Below, one piece after another: positions 1 to 12,782 of a stretch of DNA of 64,000 nucleotides (position 1 is the stretch's first letter; every line of letters starts with the position of its first letter). A program made the position numbers and the translations under genes. The DNA comes from Amaranthus tricolor. Its lineage: Eukaryota; Streptophyta; Magnoliopsida; Caryophyllales; Amaranthaceae. Below the pieces are notes generated by a model. That model made no database searches and was not told the origin of the DNA. It saw nothing but the letters and a program-made list of their open reading frames with translations. The DNA is taken from positions 8,419,398 through 8,483,397 of the forward strand of contig NC_080057.1 of assembly GCF_026212465.1 (NCBI RefSeq), written 5' to 3'.

Positions 1-57
1 TTGTTCATTCTTCATCGTTCATTCTTCATTGATCATTGATCCTTGTTCATTCTTCAT

Positions 58-66
58 TGACTGTTG
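58..66 (+). repeat. TGACTGTTG marker in a 28-bp unit (HOR phase marker)
   Basis: The marker sits in a unit that has lost two words (28 bp). Positions are 58, 5631, 7964, 10745, 13148, 15033, 18159, 20368, 22577, 24786, 26421, 27508, 28884 and 30223. At 31646 it reads TGAGTGTTG. In family D it reads TGACTATTG at 47676, 51281, 56994 and 58738. In family C the place is taken by an ATCGTTGATCC unit near 34916 and its +2640 partners. Confidence 0.88.
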
Positions 67-322
67 ATCCTTGTTCATTCTTCATTGTTCATTCTTCATT
101 GATCATTGATCCTTGTTTATTCTTCATCGTTCATTCTTCATTGATCATTAATCCTTGTTCATTCTTCATCGTCCATTCTTCATTGATCATTGACCCTTGT
201 TCATTCTTCATCGTTCATCCTTCACTGATCATTGATCCTTGTTCATTCTTCATCGTCCATTCGTCATTGATCATTGATCCTTGTTCATTCTCCATCGTTC
301 ATTCTTCATTGATCATTGATCC

Positions 323-364
323 TTGTTCATTCTTCATCGTTCATTCTTCATTGATCATTGATCC
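323..364 (+). repeat. Representative perfect consensus monomer (42 bp)
   Basis: This copy matches the consensus at every position and serves as the reference unit. Words 1 and 3 differ by one base from word to word class (TTGTTCA, TCGTTCA at position 2), words 2 and 4 are identical, and words 5 and 6 form a GATC-bearing pair. The monomer can therefore be read as three 14-bp dimers, the first two differing at one base and the third at four. It holds two GATC sites, one of them inside the palindrome TGATCA, and one CpG in word 3. Confidence 0.95.
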
Positions 365-826
365 TTGTTCATTCTTCATCGTTCATTCTTCATTGATCAT
401 TGATCCTTGTTTATTCTTCATCGTTCATTCTTCATTGATCATTAATCCTTATTCATTCTTCATCGTCCATTCTTCATTGATCATTGACCCTTGTTCATTC
501 TTCATCGTTCATCCTTCACTAATCATTGATCCTTGTTCATTCTTCATCGTTCATTCGTCATTGACCATTAATCCTTGTTCATTCTTCATCGTTCATTCTT
601 TATTGATCATTGATCCTTGTTCATTCTTCATCGTTCATTTGTCATTGATAATTGATCCTTGTTCATTCTTCATCGCTCATTCTTCATTGAGCATTAATCC
701 TTGTTCATTCTTCATCGTTCATTCTTCATTGATCATTGATCCTTGTTCATTCTTCATCGTTCATTCGTCATTCATCATTGATCCTTGTTCATTCTTCATC
801 GTTCATTCTTCATTGATCATTGATCC

Positions 827-849
827 TGGTTCATTCTTCATCGTTCATC
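827..849 (+). repeat. 23-bp short unit (first of 36)
   Basis: The unit is TGGTTCA, TTCTTCA, TCGTTCA followed by two bases TC, then a normal monomer starts. Relative to 42 bp it has lost 19. I count 36: 827, 2432, 2707, 3274, 4557, 6666, 8733, 11136, 13917, 15802, 18037, 19047, 20246, 21256, 22455, 23465, 24664, 25688, 26299, 27428, 28109, 28762, 30101, 31524, 33760, 34861, 36400, 37501, 39040, 40141, 41680, 42781, 47050, 50655, 56368 and 63783. It is in every family, so it is probably old. Those at 3274 and 4557 begin TTGTTCA; at 34861 and its +2640 partners TC is followed by ATGTTCA. Confidence 0.9.
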
Positions 850-1336
850 TTGTTCATTCTTCATCGTTTATTCTTCATTGATAAATGATCCTTGTTCATT
901 CTTCATCGTTCATTCTTCATTGATCATTGATCCATGTTCATTCTTCGTCGTTCATTCGTCATTGATCATTGATCCTTGTTCATTCTTCATCGTTCATTCT
1001 TCATTGAGCATTGATCCTTGCTCATTCTTCATCGTTCATTCTTCATTGATCATTGATCCTTGTTCATTCTTCATCGTTCATTCGTCATTGACCATTGATT
1101 CTTGTTTATTCTTCATCGTTCATTATTCATTGATCATTGATCCTTGTTCATTCTTCATCGTTCATTTGTCATTGATCATTGATCCTTGTTCATTCTTCAT
1201 CGTTCATTCTTCATTGATCATTGATCCTTGTTCATTCTTCATCGTTCATTCTTCATTGATCATTGATCCTTGTTCATTCTTCATCGTTCATTCGTCATTG
1301 ATCATTGATCCTTGTTCATTCTTCATTGATCATTGA

Positions 1337-2729
1337 TCCTTGTTCATTCTTCATCGTTCATTCGTCATTCATCATTGATCCTTGTTCATTCTTCATCGTG
1401 CATTCTTCATTGATCATTGATCCTTGTTCATTCTTCATCGTTCACTCTTCATTGATCATTGATCCTTGTTCATTCTTCATCGTTCATTCGTCATTCATCA
1501 TTGATCCTTGTTCATTCTTCATCGTTCATTTGTCATTCATCATTGATCCTTGTTCATTCTTCATCGTTCATACTTCATTGATCATTGATCCTTGTTCATT
1601 CTTCATCGTTCATCCTTCATTGATCATTGATCCTTGTTCAGTCTTCATCGTTCATTCGTCATTGACCATTAATCCTTGTTCATTCTTCATCGTTCATTCT
1701 TCATTGATCATTGATCCTTGTTCATTCTTCATCGTTCATTTGTCATTGATAATTGATCCTTGTTCATTCTTCATCGTTCATTCTTCATTGATCATTGATC
1801 CTTGTTCATTCTTCATCGTTCATTCTTCATTGATCATTGATCCTTGTTCATTCTTCATCGTTCATTCTTCATTGATCATTGATCCTTGTTTATTCTTCAT
1901 CGTTCATTCTTCATTGATCATTAATCCTTGTTCATTCTTCATCGTTCATTCTTCATTGATCATTGACCCTTGTTCATTCTTCATCGTTCATCCTTCACTG
2001 ATCATTGATCCTTGTTCATTCTTCATCGTTCATTCGTCATTGACCATTAATCCTTGTTCATTCTTCATCGTTCATTCTTCATTGATCATTGATCCTTGTT
2101 CATTCTTCATCGTTCATCCTTCATTGATCATTGATCCTTGTTCATTCTTCATCGTTCATTCGTCATTGACCATTAATCCTTGTTCATTCTTCATCGTTCT
2201 TTCTTTATTGATCATTGATCCTTGTTCATTCTTCATCGTTCATTTGTCATTGATAATTGATCCTTGTTCATTCTTCATCATTCATTCTTCATTGAGCATT
2301 AATCCTTGTTCATTCTTCATCGTTCATTCTTCATTGATCATTGATCCTTGTTCATTCTTCATCGTTCATTCGTCATTCATCATTGATCCTTGTTCATTCT
2401 TCATCGTTCATTCTTCATTGATCATTGATCGTGGTTCATTCTTCATCGTTCATCTTGTTCATTCTTCATCGTTTAGTCTTCATTGATCATTGATCCTTGT
2501 TCATTCTTCATCACTCATTCTTCATTGATCATTGTTCCTTGTTCATTCTTCATCGTTCATTCTTCATTGAGCATTAATCCTTGTTCATTCTTCATCGTTC
2601 ATTCTTCATTGATCATTGATCCTTGTTCATTCTTCATCGTTCATTCGTCATTCATCATTGATCCTTGTTCATTCTTCATCGTTCATTCTTCATTGATCAT
2701 TGATCCTGGTTCATTCTTCATCGTTCATC
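1337..2729 (+). repeat. Left mosaic: rearranged family A monomers
   Basis: The variant series around 1480-1660 (two TTCATCA words, then a TACTTCA word, then a TCCTTCA word, then a CAGTC change) recurs near 9060-9240 and in the copies after it. Two 23-bp short units lie unusually close together at 2432 and 2707, only 275 bp apart, suggesting a local duplication of the copy end. No gene is present. Confidence 0.75.
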
Positions 2730-5265
2730 TTGTTCATTCTTCATCGTTTATTCTTCATTGATCATTGATCCTTGTTCATTCTTCATCGTTCATTCGTCAT
2801 TCATCATTGATCCTTTTTCATTCTTCATCGTGCATTCTTCATTGATCATTGATCCTTGTTCATTCTTCATCGTTCATTCTTCATTGATCATTGATACTTG
2901 TTCATTCTTCATCGTTCATTCGTCATTGACCATTAATCCTTGTTCATTCTTCATCGTTCATTCTTCATTGATCATTGATCCTTGTTCATTCTTCATCGTT
3001 CATTCTTCATTGATCATTAATCCTTGTTCATTCTTCATCGTTCATTCTTCATTGATCATTGACCCTTGTTCATTCTTCATCGTTCTCTTCATTGATTATT
3101 GATCCTTGTTCATTCTTCATCGTTCATTCGTCATTGATCATTGATCCTTGTTCATTCTTCATCGTTCATTCTTCATTGACCATTAATCCTTGTTCATTCT
3201 TCATTGTTCATTCTTCATTGATCATTGATCCTTGTTCATTCTTCATCGTTCATTCTTCATTGATCATTGATCCTTGTTCATTCTTCATCGTTCATCTTGT
3301 TCATTCTTCATCGTTTATTCTTCATTGATCATTGATCCTTGTTCATTCTTCATCGTTCATTCGTCATTCATCATTGATCCTTTTTCATTCTTCATCGTGC
3401 ATTCTTCATTGATCATTGATCCTTGTTCATTCTTTATCGTTCATTCTTCATTGATCATTGATAATTGTTCATTCTTCATTGTTCATTCGTCATTGACCAT
3501 TAATCCTTGTTCATTCTTCATCGTTCATTCTTCATTGGTCATTGATCCTTGTTCATTCTTCATCGTTCATTCTTCATTGATCATTAATCCTTGTTCATTC
3601 TTCATCGTTCATTCTTCATTGATCATTGACCCTTGTTCATTCTTCATCGTTCATTCTTCATTGATTATTGATCCTTGTTCATTCTTCATTGTTCATTCTT
3701 CATTGATCATTGATCCTTGTTCATTCTTCTTCGTTCATTCTTCATTGATCATGGATCCTTGTTCATTCCTCATCGTTCATTCTTCATTGATCATTGATCC
3801 TTGTTCATTCTTCATCGTTCATTCGTCATTGACCATTGATACTTGTTCACTCTTCATCGTCCATTCGTCATTGATCATTGATCCTTGTTCATTCTCCATC
3901 GTTCATTCTTCATTGATCATTGATCCTTGTTCAATCTTCATCGTTCATTCTTCATTGATCATTGATCCTTGTTCATTCTTCATCGTTCATTCTTCATTGA
4001 TCATTGATCCTTGTTTATTCTTCATCGTTCATTCTTCATTGATCATTAATCCTTATTCATACTTCATCGTCCATTCTTCATTGATCATTGACCCTTGTTC
4101 ATTCTTCATCATTCATCCTTCACTGATCATTGATCCTTGTTCATTCTTCATCGTTCATTCGTCATTGACCATTAATCCTTGTTCATTCTTCATCGTTCAT
4201 TCTTCATTGATCATTGATCCTTGTTCATTCTTCATCGTTCATCCTTCATTGATCATTGATCCTTGTTCATTCTTCATCGTTCATTCGTCATTGACCATTA
4301 ATCCTTGTTCATTCTTCATCGTTCATTCTTCATTGATCATTGATCCTTGTTCATTCTTCATCGTTCATTTGTCATTGATAATTGATCCTTGTTCATTCTT
4401 CATCGTTCATTCTTCATTGAGCATTGATCCTTGTTCATTCTTCATCGTTCATTCGTCATTGACCATTGATCCTTGTTCATTCTTCATCGTCCATTCGTCA
4501 TTGATCATTGATCCTTGTTCATTCTTCATCGTTCATTCTTCATTGATCATTGATCCTTGTTCATTCTTCATCGTTCATCTTGTTCATTCTTCATCGTTTA
4601 TTCTTCATTGATCATTGATCCTTGTTCATTCTTCATCGTTCATTCGTCATTCATCATTGATCCTTTTTCATTCTTCATCGTGCATTCTTCATTGATCATT
4701 GATCCTTGTTCATTCTTTATCGTTCATTCTTCATTGATCATTGATACTTGTTCATTCTTCATCGTTCATTCGTCTTTGACCATTAATCCTTGTTCATTCT
4801 TCATCGTTCATTCTTCATTGATCATTGATCCTTGTTCATTCTTCATCGTTCATTCTTCATTGATCATTAATCCTTGTTCATTCTTCATCATTCATTCTTC
4901 ATTGATCATTGACCCTTGTTCATTCTTCATCGTTCATTCTTCATTGATTATTGATCCTTGTTCATTCTTCATCGTTCATTCGTCATTGATCATTGATCCT
5001 TGTTCATTCTTCATCGTTCATTCTTCATTGACCATTAATCCTTGTTCATTCTTCATCGTTCATTCTTCATTGATCATTGATCCTTGTTCATTCTTCATCG
5101 TTCATTCTTCATTGATCATTGATCCTTGTTCATTCTTCATCGTTCATTCTTCATTGATCCTTGATCCTTGTTCATTCTTCATTGATCATTGATCCTTGTT
5201 AATTCTTCATCGTTCATTCGTCATTCATCATTGATCCTTGTTCATTCTTCATCGTCCATTCTTTA
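2730..5265 (+). repeat. Left mosaic: short-range segmental duplications
   Basis: One series, recognised by a CCTTTTTCATTC unit followed by a GTGCATTC unit, starts near 2758 and recurs near 3325, 4608 and 6717, offsets of about 567, 1283 and 2109 bp. Short 23-bp units at 3274 and 4557 mark the copy ends; both have TTGTTCA where most others have TGGTTCA. A 40-bp unit at 3066-3105 has lost two bases between words 3 and 4. A GGATCC variant lies at 3753-3758. No gene is present. Confidence 0.75.
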
Positions 5266-7598
5266 TTGATCATTGATCCTTGTTCATTCTTCATCGTTCA
5301 TTTGTCATTGATAATTGATCCTTGTTCATTCTTCATCATCCATTCGTCATTGATCATTGATCCTTGTTCACTCTTCATCGTTCATTTGTCATTGATAATT
5401 GATCCTTGTTCATTCTTCATCGTTCATTCTTCATTGAGCATTGATCCTTGTTCATTCTTCATCGTTCATTCTTCATTGATCATTGATCCTTGTTCATTCT
5501 TCATCGTTCATTCGTCATTGACCATTGATCCTTGTTTATTCTTCATCGTTCATTCTTCATTGATCATTGATCCTTGTTCATTCTTCATCGTTCATTCTTC
5601 ATTGATCATTGATCCTTGTTCATTCTTCATTGACTGTTGATCCTTGTTCATTCTTCATTGATCATTGATCCTTGTTCATTCTTCTTCGTTCATTCTTCAT
5701 TGATCTTGGATCCTTGTTCATTCCTCATCGTTCATTCTTCATTGATCATTGATCCGTGTTCATTCTTCATCGTTCATTCGTCATTGACCATTGATCCTTG
5801 TTCATTTTTCATCGTCCATTCGTCATTGATCATTGATCCTTGTTCATTCTCCATCGTTTATTCTTCATTGATCATTGATCCTTGTTCATTCTTCATCGTT
5901 CATTCTTCATTGATCATTGATCCTTGTTCATTCTTCATCGTTCATTCTTCATTGATCATTGATCCTTGTTTATTCTTCATCGTTCATTCTTCATTGATCA
6001 TTAATCCTTATTCATTCTTCATCGTCCATTCTTCATTGATCATTGACCCTTGTTCATTCTTCATCGTTCATCCTTCACTAATCATTGATCCTTGTTCATT
6101 CTTCATCGTTCATTCGTCATTGACCATTAATCCTTGTTCATTCTTCATCGTTCATTCTTCATTGATCATTGATCCTTGTTCATTCTTCATCGTTCATTCG
6201 TCATTGATCATTGACCCTTGTTCATTCTTCATCGTTCATTCGTCATTGACCATTAATCCTTGTTCATTCTTCATCGTTCATTCTTTATTGATCATTGATC
6301 CTTGTTCATTCTTCATCGTTCATTTGTCATTGATAATTGATCCTTGTTCATTCTTCATCGTTCATTCTTCATTGAGCATTAATCCTTGTTCATTCTTCAT
6401 CGTTCATTCTTCATTGATCATTGAACCTTGTTCATTCTTCATTGTTTATTCTTCATTGATCATTGATCCTTGTTCATTCTTCATCACTCATTCTTCATTG
6501 ATCATTGATCCTTGTTCATTCTTCATTGGGCATTAATCCTTGTTCATTCTTCATCGTTCATTCTTCATTTATCATTGATCCTTGTTCATTCTTCATCGTT
6601 CATTCGTCATTCATCATTGATCCTTGTTCATTCTTCATCGTTCATTCTTCATTGATCATTGATCCTGGTTCATTCTTCATCGTTCATCTTGTTCATTCTT
6701 CATCGTTTATTCTTCATTGATCATTGATCCTTGTTCATTCTTCATCGTTCATTCGTCATTCATCATTGATCCTTTTTCATTCTTCATCGTGCATTCTTCA
6801 TTGATCATTGATCCTTGTTCATTCTTTATCGTTCATTCTTCATTGATCATTGGTACTTGTTCATTCTTCATCGTTCATTCGTCATTGACCATTAATCCTT
6901 GTTCATTCTTCATCGTTCATTCTTCATTGATCATTGATCCTTGTTCATTCTTCATCGTTCATTCTTCATTGATCATTAATCCTTGTTCATTCTTCATCGT
7001 TCATTCTTCATTGATCATTGACCCTTGTTCATTCTTCATCGTTCATTCTTCATTGATTATTGATCCTTGTTCATTCTTCATCGTTCATTCGTCATTGATC
7101 ATTGATCCTTGTTCATTCTTCATCGTTCATTCTTCATTGACCATTAATCTTTATTCATTCTTCATCGTTCATTCTTCATTGATCATTGATCCTTGTTCAT
7201 TCTTCATCGTTCATTCTTCATTGATCATTGATCCTTGTTCATTCTTCATCGTTCATTCTTCATTGATCCTTGATCCTTGTTCATTCTTCATCGTTCATTC
7301 TTCATTGATCATTGATCCTTGTTAATTCTTCATCGTTCATTCGTCATTCATCATTGATCCTTGTTCATTCTTCATCGTTCATTCTTCATTGATCATTGAT
7401 CCTTGTTCATTGTTCATCGTTCATTTGTCATTGATAATTAATCCTTGTTCATTCTTCATCGTTCATTCTTCATTGATCCTTGATCCTTGTTCATTCTTCA
7501 TCGTTCATTCTTCATTGATCATTGATCCTTGTTAATTCTTCATCGTTCATTCGTCATTCATCATTGATCCTTGTTCATTCTTCATCGTTCATTCTTCA
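5266..7598 (+). repeat. Family A HOR copy A1 (2333 bp)
   Basis: The copy is delimited by matching variant series at 5266-5640 and 7599-7973. It contains the TGACTGTTG marker at 5631, a GGATCC variant at 5708-5713 and a 23-bp unit at 6666. It differs in length from A2 by 448 bp, a multiple of 7. Confidence 0.8.
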
Positions 7599-10379
7599 TT
7601 GATCATTGATCCTTGTTCATTCTTCATCGTTCATTTGTCATTGATAATTTATCCTTGTTCATTCTTCATCGTTCATTCTTCATTGATCATTGATCCTTGT
7701 TCATTCTTCATCGTTCATTTGTCATTGATAATTGATCCTTGTTCATTCTTCATCGTTCATTCTTCATTGAGCATTGATCCTTGTTCATTCTTCATCGTTC
7801 ATTCTTCATTGATCATTGATCCTTGTTCATTCTTCATCGTTCATTCGTCATTGACCATTGATCCTTGTTTATTCTTCATCGTTCATTCTTCATCGATCAT
7901 TGATCCTTGTTCATTCTTCATCGTTCATTCTTCATTGATCATTGATCCTTGTTCATTCTTCATTGACTGTTGATCCTTGTTCATTCTTCATTGTTCATTC
8001 TTCATTGATCATTGATCCTTGTTTATTCTTCATCGTTCATTCTTCATTGATCATTAATCCTTGTTCATTCTTCATCGTCCATTCTTCATTGATCATTGAC
8101 CCTTGTTCATTCTTCATCGTTCATCCTTCACTGATCATTGATCCTTGTTCATTCTTCATCGTCCATTCGTCATTGATCATTGATCCTTGTTCATTCTCCA
8201 TCGTTCATTCTTCATTGATCATTGATCCTTGTTCATTCTTCATCGTTCATTCCTCATTGATCATTGATCCTTGTTCATTCTTCATCGTTCATTCTTCATT
8301 GATCATTGATCCTTGTTTATTCTTCATCGTTCATTCTTCATTGATCATTAATCCTTATTCATTCTTCATCGTCCATTCTTCATTGATCATTGACCCTTGT
8401 TCATTCTTCATCGTTCATCCTTCACTAATCATTGATCCTTGTTCATTCTTCATCGTTCATTCGTCATTGACCATTAATCCTTGTTCATTCTTCATCGTTC
8501 ATTCTTTATTGATCATTGATCCTTGTTCATTCTTCATCGTTCATTTGTCATTGATAATTGATCCTTGTTCATTCTTCATCGCTCATTCTTCATTGAGCAT
8601 TAATCCTTGTTCATTCTTCATCGTTCATTCTTCATTGATCATTGATCCTTGTTCATTCTTCATCGTTCATTCGTCATTCATCATTGATCCTTGTTCATTC
8701 TTCATCGTTCATTCTTCATTGATCATTGATCCTGGTTCATTCTTCATCGTTCATCTTGTTCATTCTTCATCGTTTATTCTTCATTGATAAATGATCCTTG
8801 TTCATTCTTCATCGTTCATTCTTCATTGATCATTGATCCTTGTTCATTCTTCATCGTTCATTCTTCATTAAGCATTAATCCTTGTTCATTCTTCATCATT
8901 CATTCTTCGTTGATCATTGATCCTTGTTCATTCTTCATCGTTCATTCGTCATTCATCATTGATCCTTGTTCATTCTTCATCGTGCATTCTTCATTGATCA
9001 TTGATCCTTGTTCATTCTTCATCGTTCACTCTTCATTGATCAATGATCCTTGTTCATTCTTCATCGTTCATTCGTCATTCATCATTGATCCTTGTTCATT
9101 CTTCATCGTTCATTTGTCATTCATCATTGATCCTTGTTCATTCTTCATCGTTCATACTTCATTGATCATTGATCCTTGTTCATTCTTCATCGTTCATCCT
9201 TCATTGATCATTGATCCTTGTTCAGTCTTCATCCTTCATTCGTCATTGACCATTAATCCTTGTTCATTCTTCATCGTTCAATCTTCATTGATCATTGATC
9301 CTTGTTCATTCTTCATCGTTCATTCTTCATTGATCATTAATCCTTGTTCATTCTTCATCGTTCATTCTTCATTGATCATTGACCCTTGTTCATTCTTCAT
9401 CGTTCATTCTTCATTGATCATTGATCCTTGTTCATTCTTCATCGTTCATTCGTCATTGATCATTGATCCGTGTTCAATCTTCATCGTTCATTCGTCATTG
9501 ACCATTAATCCTTGTTTATTCTTCATCGTTCATTCTTCATTGATCATTGATCCTTTTTCATTCTTCATCGTTCATTTGTCATTGATAATTGATCCTTGTT
9601 CATTCTTCATCGTTCATCCTTCATTGATCATTGATCCTTGTTCATTCTTCATCGTTCATTCGTCATTGACCATTAATCCTTGTTCATTCTTCATCGTTCA
9701 TTCTTCATTGATCATTAATCCTTGTTCATTCTTCATCATTCATTCTTCATTGATCATTGATCCTTTTTCATTCTTCATCGTGCATTCTTCATTGATCATT
9801 GATCCTTGTTCATTCTTTATCGTTCATTCTTCATTGATCATTGGTACTTGTTCATTCTTCATCGTTCATTCGTCATTGACCATTAATCTTTGTTCATTCT
9901 TCATCGTTCATTCTTCATTGATCATTGATCCTTGTTCATTCTTCATCGTTCATTCTTCATTGATCATTAATCCTTGTTCATTCTTCATCGTTCATTCTTC
10001 ATTGATCATTGACCCTTGTTCATTCTTCATTGTTCATTCTTCATTGATTATTGATCCTTGTTCATTCTTCATCGTTCATTCGTCATTGATCATTGATCCT
10101 TGTTCATTCTTCATCGTTCATTCTTCATTGACCATTAATCCTTGTTCATTCTTCATCGTTCATTCTTCATTGATCATTGATCCTTGTTCATTCTTCATCG
10201 TTCATTCTTCATTGATCATTGATCCTTGTTCATTCTTCATCGTTCATTCTTCATTGATCCTTGATCCTTGTTCATTCTTCATCGTTCATTCTTCATTGAT
10301 CATTGATCCTTGTTAATTCTTCATCGTTCATTCGTCATTCATCATTGATCCTTGTTCATTCTTCATCGTTCATTCTTCA
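7599..10379 (+). repeat. Family A HOR copy A2 (2781 bp)
   Basis: This is the longest family A copy. It has the TGACTGTTG marker at 7964 and a 23-bp unit at 8733. Its first part (7942-8787) matches 36-881, 13126-13971 and 15011-15856; its second part (8784-10316) matches 11187-12719 almost exactly. Confidence 0.85.
9033..9046 (+). repeat. 14-bp perfect palindrome variant
   Basis: TCATTGATCAATGA is its own reverse complement and arises when word 6 changes from TTGATCC to ATGATCC. It recurs at 11436, 19389, 21598, 22601, 48086, 51691 and 59148, following HOR offsets of 2403, 2209, 3605 and 7457. It is a by-product of the TGATCA core; no function is shown. Confidence 0.8.
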
Positions 10380-12782
10380 TTGATCATTGATCCTTGTTCA
10401 TTCTTCATCGTTCATTTGTCATTGATAATTAATCCTTGTTCATTCTTCATCGTTCATTCTTCATTGATCATTGATCCTTGTTCATTCTTCATCGTTCATT
10501 TGTCATTGATAATTGATCCTTGTTCATTCTTCATCGTTCATTCTTCATTGAGCATTGATCCTTGTTCATTCTTCATCGTTCATTCTTCATTGATCATTGA
10601 TCCTTGTTCATTCTTCATCGTTCATTCGTCATTGACCATTGATCCTTGTTTATTCTTCATCGTTCATTCTTCATCGATCATTGATCCTTGTTCATTCTTC
10701 ATCGTTCATTCTTCATTGATCATTGATCCTTGTTCATTCTTCATTGACTGTTGATCCTTGTTCATTCTTCATTGTTCATTCTTCATTGATCATTGATCCT
10801 TGTTTATTCTTCATCGTTCATTCTTCATTGATCATTAATCCTTGTTCATTCTTCATCGTCCATTCTTCATTGATCATTGACCCTTGTTCATTCTTCATCG
10901 TTCATCCTTCACTGATCATTGATCCTTGTTCATTCTTCATCGTCCATTCGTCATTGATCATTGATCCTTGTTCATTCTCCATCGTTCATTCTTCATTGAT
11001 CATTGATCCTTGTTCATTCTTCATCGTTCATTCTTCATTGATCATTGATCCTTGTTCATTCTTCATCGTTCATTCGTCATTCATCATTGATCCTTGTTCA
11101 TTCTTCATCGTTCATTCTTCATTGATCATTGATCCTGGTTCATTCTTCATCGTTCATCTTGTTCATTCTTCATCATTTATTCTTCATTGATAAATGATCC
11201 TTGTTCATTCTTCATCGTTCATTCTTCATTGATCATTGATCCTTGTTCATTCTTCATCGTTCATTCTTCATTAAGCATTAATCCTTGTTCATTCTTCATC
11301 ATTCATTCTTCGTTGATCATTGATCCTTGTTCATTCTTCATCGTTCATTCGTCATTCATCATTGATCCTTGTTCATTCTTCATCGTGCATTCTTCATTGA
11401 TCATTGATCCTTGTTCATTCTTCATCGTTCACTCTTCATTGATCAATGATCCTTGTTCATTCTTCATCGTTCATTCGTCATTCATCATTGATCCTTGTTC
11501 ATTCTTCATCGTTCATTTGTCATTCATCATTGATCCTTGTTCATTCTTCATCGTTCATACTTCATTGATCATTGATCCTTGTTCATTCTTCATCGTTCAT
11601 CCTTCATTGATCATTGATCCTTGTTCAGTCTTCATCCTTCATTCGTCATTGACCATTAATCCTTGTTCATTCTTCATCGTTCAATCTTCATTGATCATTG
11701 ATCCTTGTTCATTCTTCATCGTTCATTCTTCATTGATCATTAATCCTTGTTCATTCTTCATCGTTCATTCTTCATTGATCATTGACCCTTGTTCATTCTT
11801 CATCGTTCATTCTTCATTGATCATTGATCCTTGTTCATTCTTCATCGTTCATTCGTCATTGATCATTGATCCGTGTTCAATCTTCATCGTTCATTCGTCA
11901 TTGACCATTAATCCTTGTTTATTCTTCATCGTTCATTCTTCATTGATCATTGATCCTTTTTCATTCTTCATCGTTCATTTGTCATTGATAATTGATCCTT
12001 GTTCATTCTTCATCGTTCATCCTTCATTGATCATTGATCCTTGTTCATTCTTCATCGTTCATTCGTCATTGACCATTAATCCTTGTTCATTCTTCATCGT
12101 TCATTCTTCATTGATCATTAATCCTTGTTCATTCTTCATCATTCATTCTTCATTGATCATTGATCCTTTTTCATTCTTCATCGTGCATTCTTCATTGATC
12201 ATTGATCCTTGTTCATTCTTTATCGTTCATTCTTCATTGATCATTGGTACTTGTTCATTCTTCATCGTTCATTCGTCATTGACCATTAATCTTTGTTCAT
12301 TCTTCATCGTTCATTCTTCATTGATCATTGATCCTTGTTCATTCTTCATCGTTCATTCTTCATTGATCATTAATCCTTGTTCATTCTTCATCGTTCATTC
12401 TTCATTGATCATTGACCCTTGTTCATTCTTCATTGTTCATTCTTCATTGATTATTGATCCTTGTTCATTCTTCATCGTTCATTCGTCATTGATCATTGAT
12501 CCTTGTTCATTCTTCATCGTTCATTCTTCATTGACCATTAATCCTTGTTCATTCTTCATCGTTCATTCTTCATTGATCATTGATCCTTGTTCATTCTTCA
12601 TCGTTCATTCTTCATTGATCATTGATCCTTGTTCATTCTTCATCGTTCATTCTTCATTGATCCTTGATCCTTGTTCATTCTTCATCGTTCATTCTTCATT
12701 GATCATTGATCCTTGTTAATTCTTCATCGTTCATTCGTCATTCATCATTGATCCTTGTTCATTCTTCATCGTTCATTCTTCA
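10380..12782 (+). repeat. Family A HOR copy A3 (2403 bp)
   Basis: The copy matches A2 but lacks 378 bp (nine monomers) near 11060. Its markers are TGACTGTTG at 10745 and a 23-bp unit at 11136. The stretch 11187-12719 keeps the variant order of 8784-10316. Confidence 0.85.

Larger units (their letters stand above)
1..1336 (+). repeat. Left mosaic: partial family A HOR copy
   Basis: Bases 36-881 carry nearly the same series of variant monomers as 7942-8787, 13126-13971 and 15011-15856, so this is the front of a family A copy. It contains the TGACTGTTG marker at 58 and a 23-bp short unit at 827-849. After about 900 the order of variants departs from the other family A copies. No gene is present. 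Confidence 0.8.

Noticed and set aside
9033..9046. Palindrome as a terminator hairpin or operator
   Set aside because: It is only 14 bp, has no loop or T-tract context specific to it, and arises from one common variant next to the TGATCA core.
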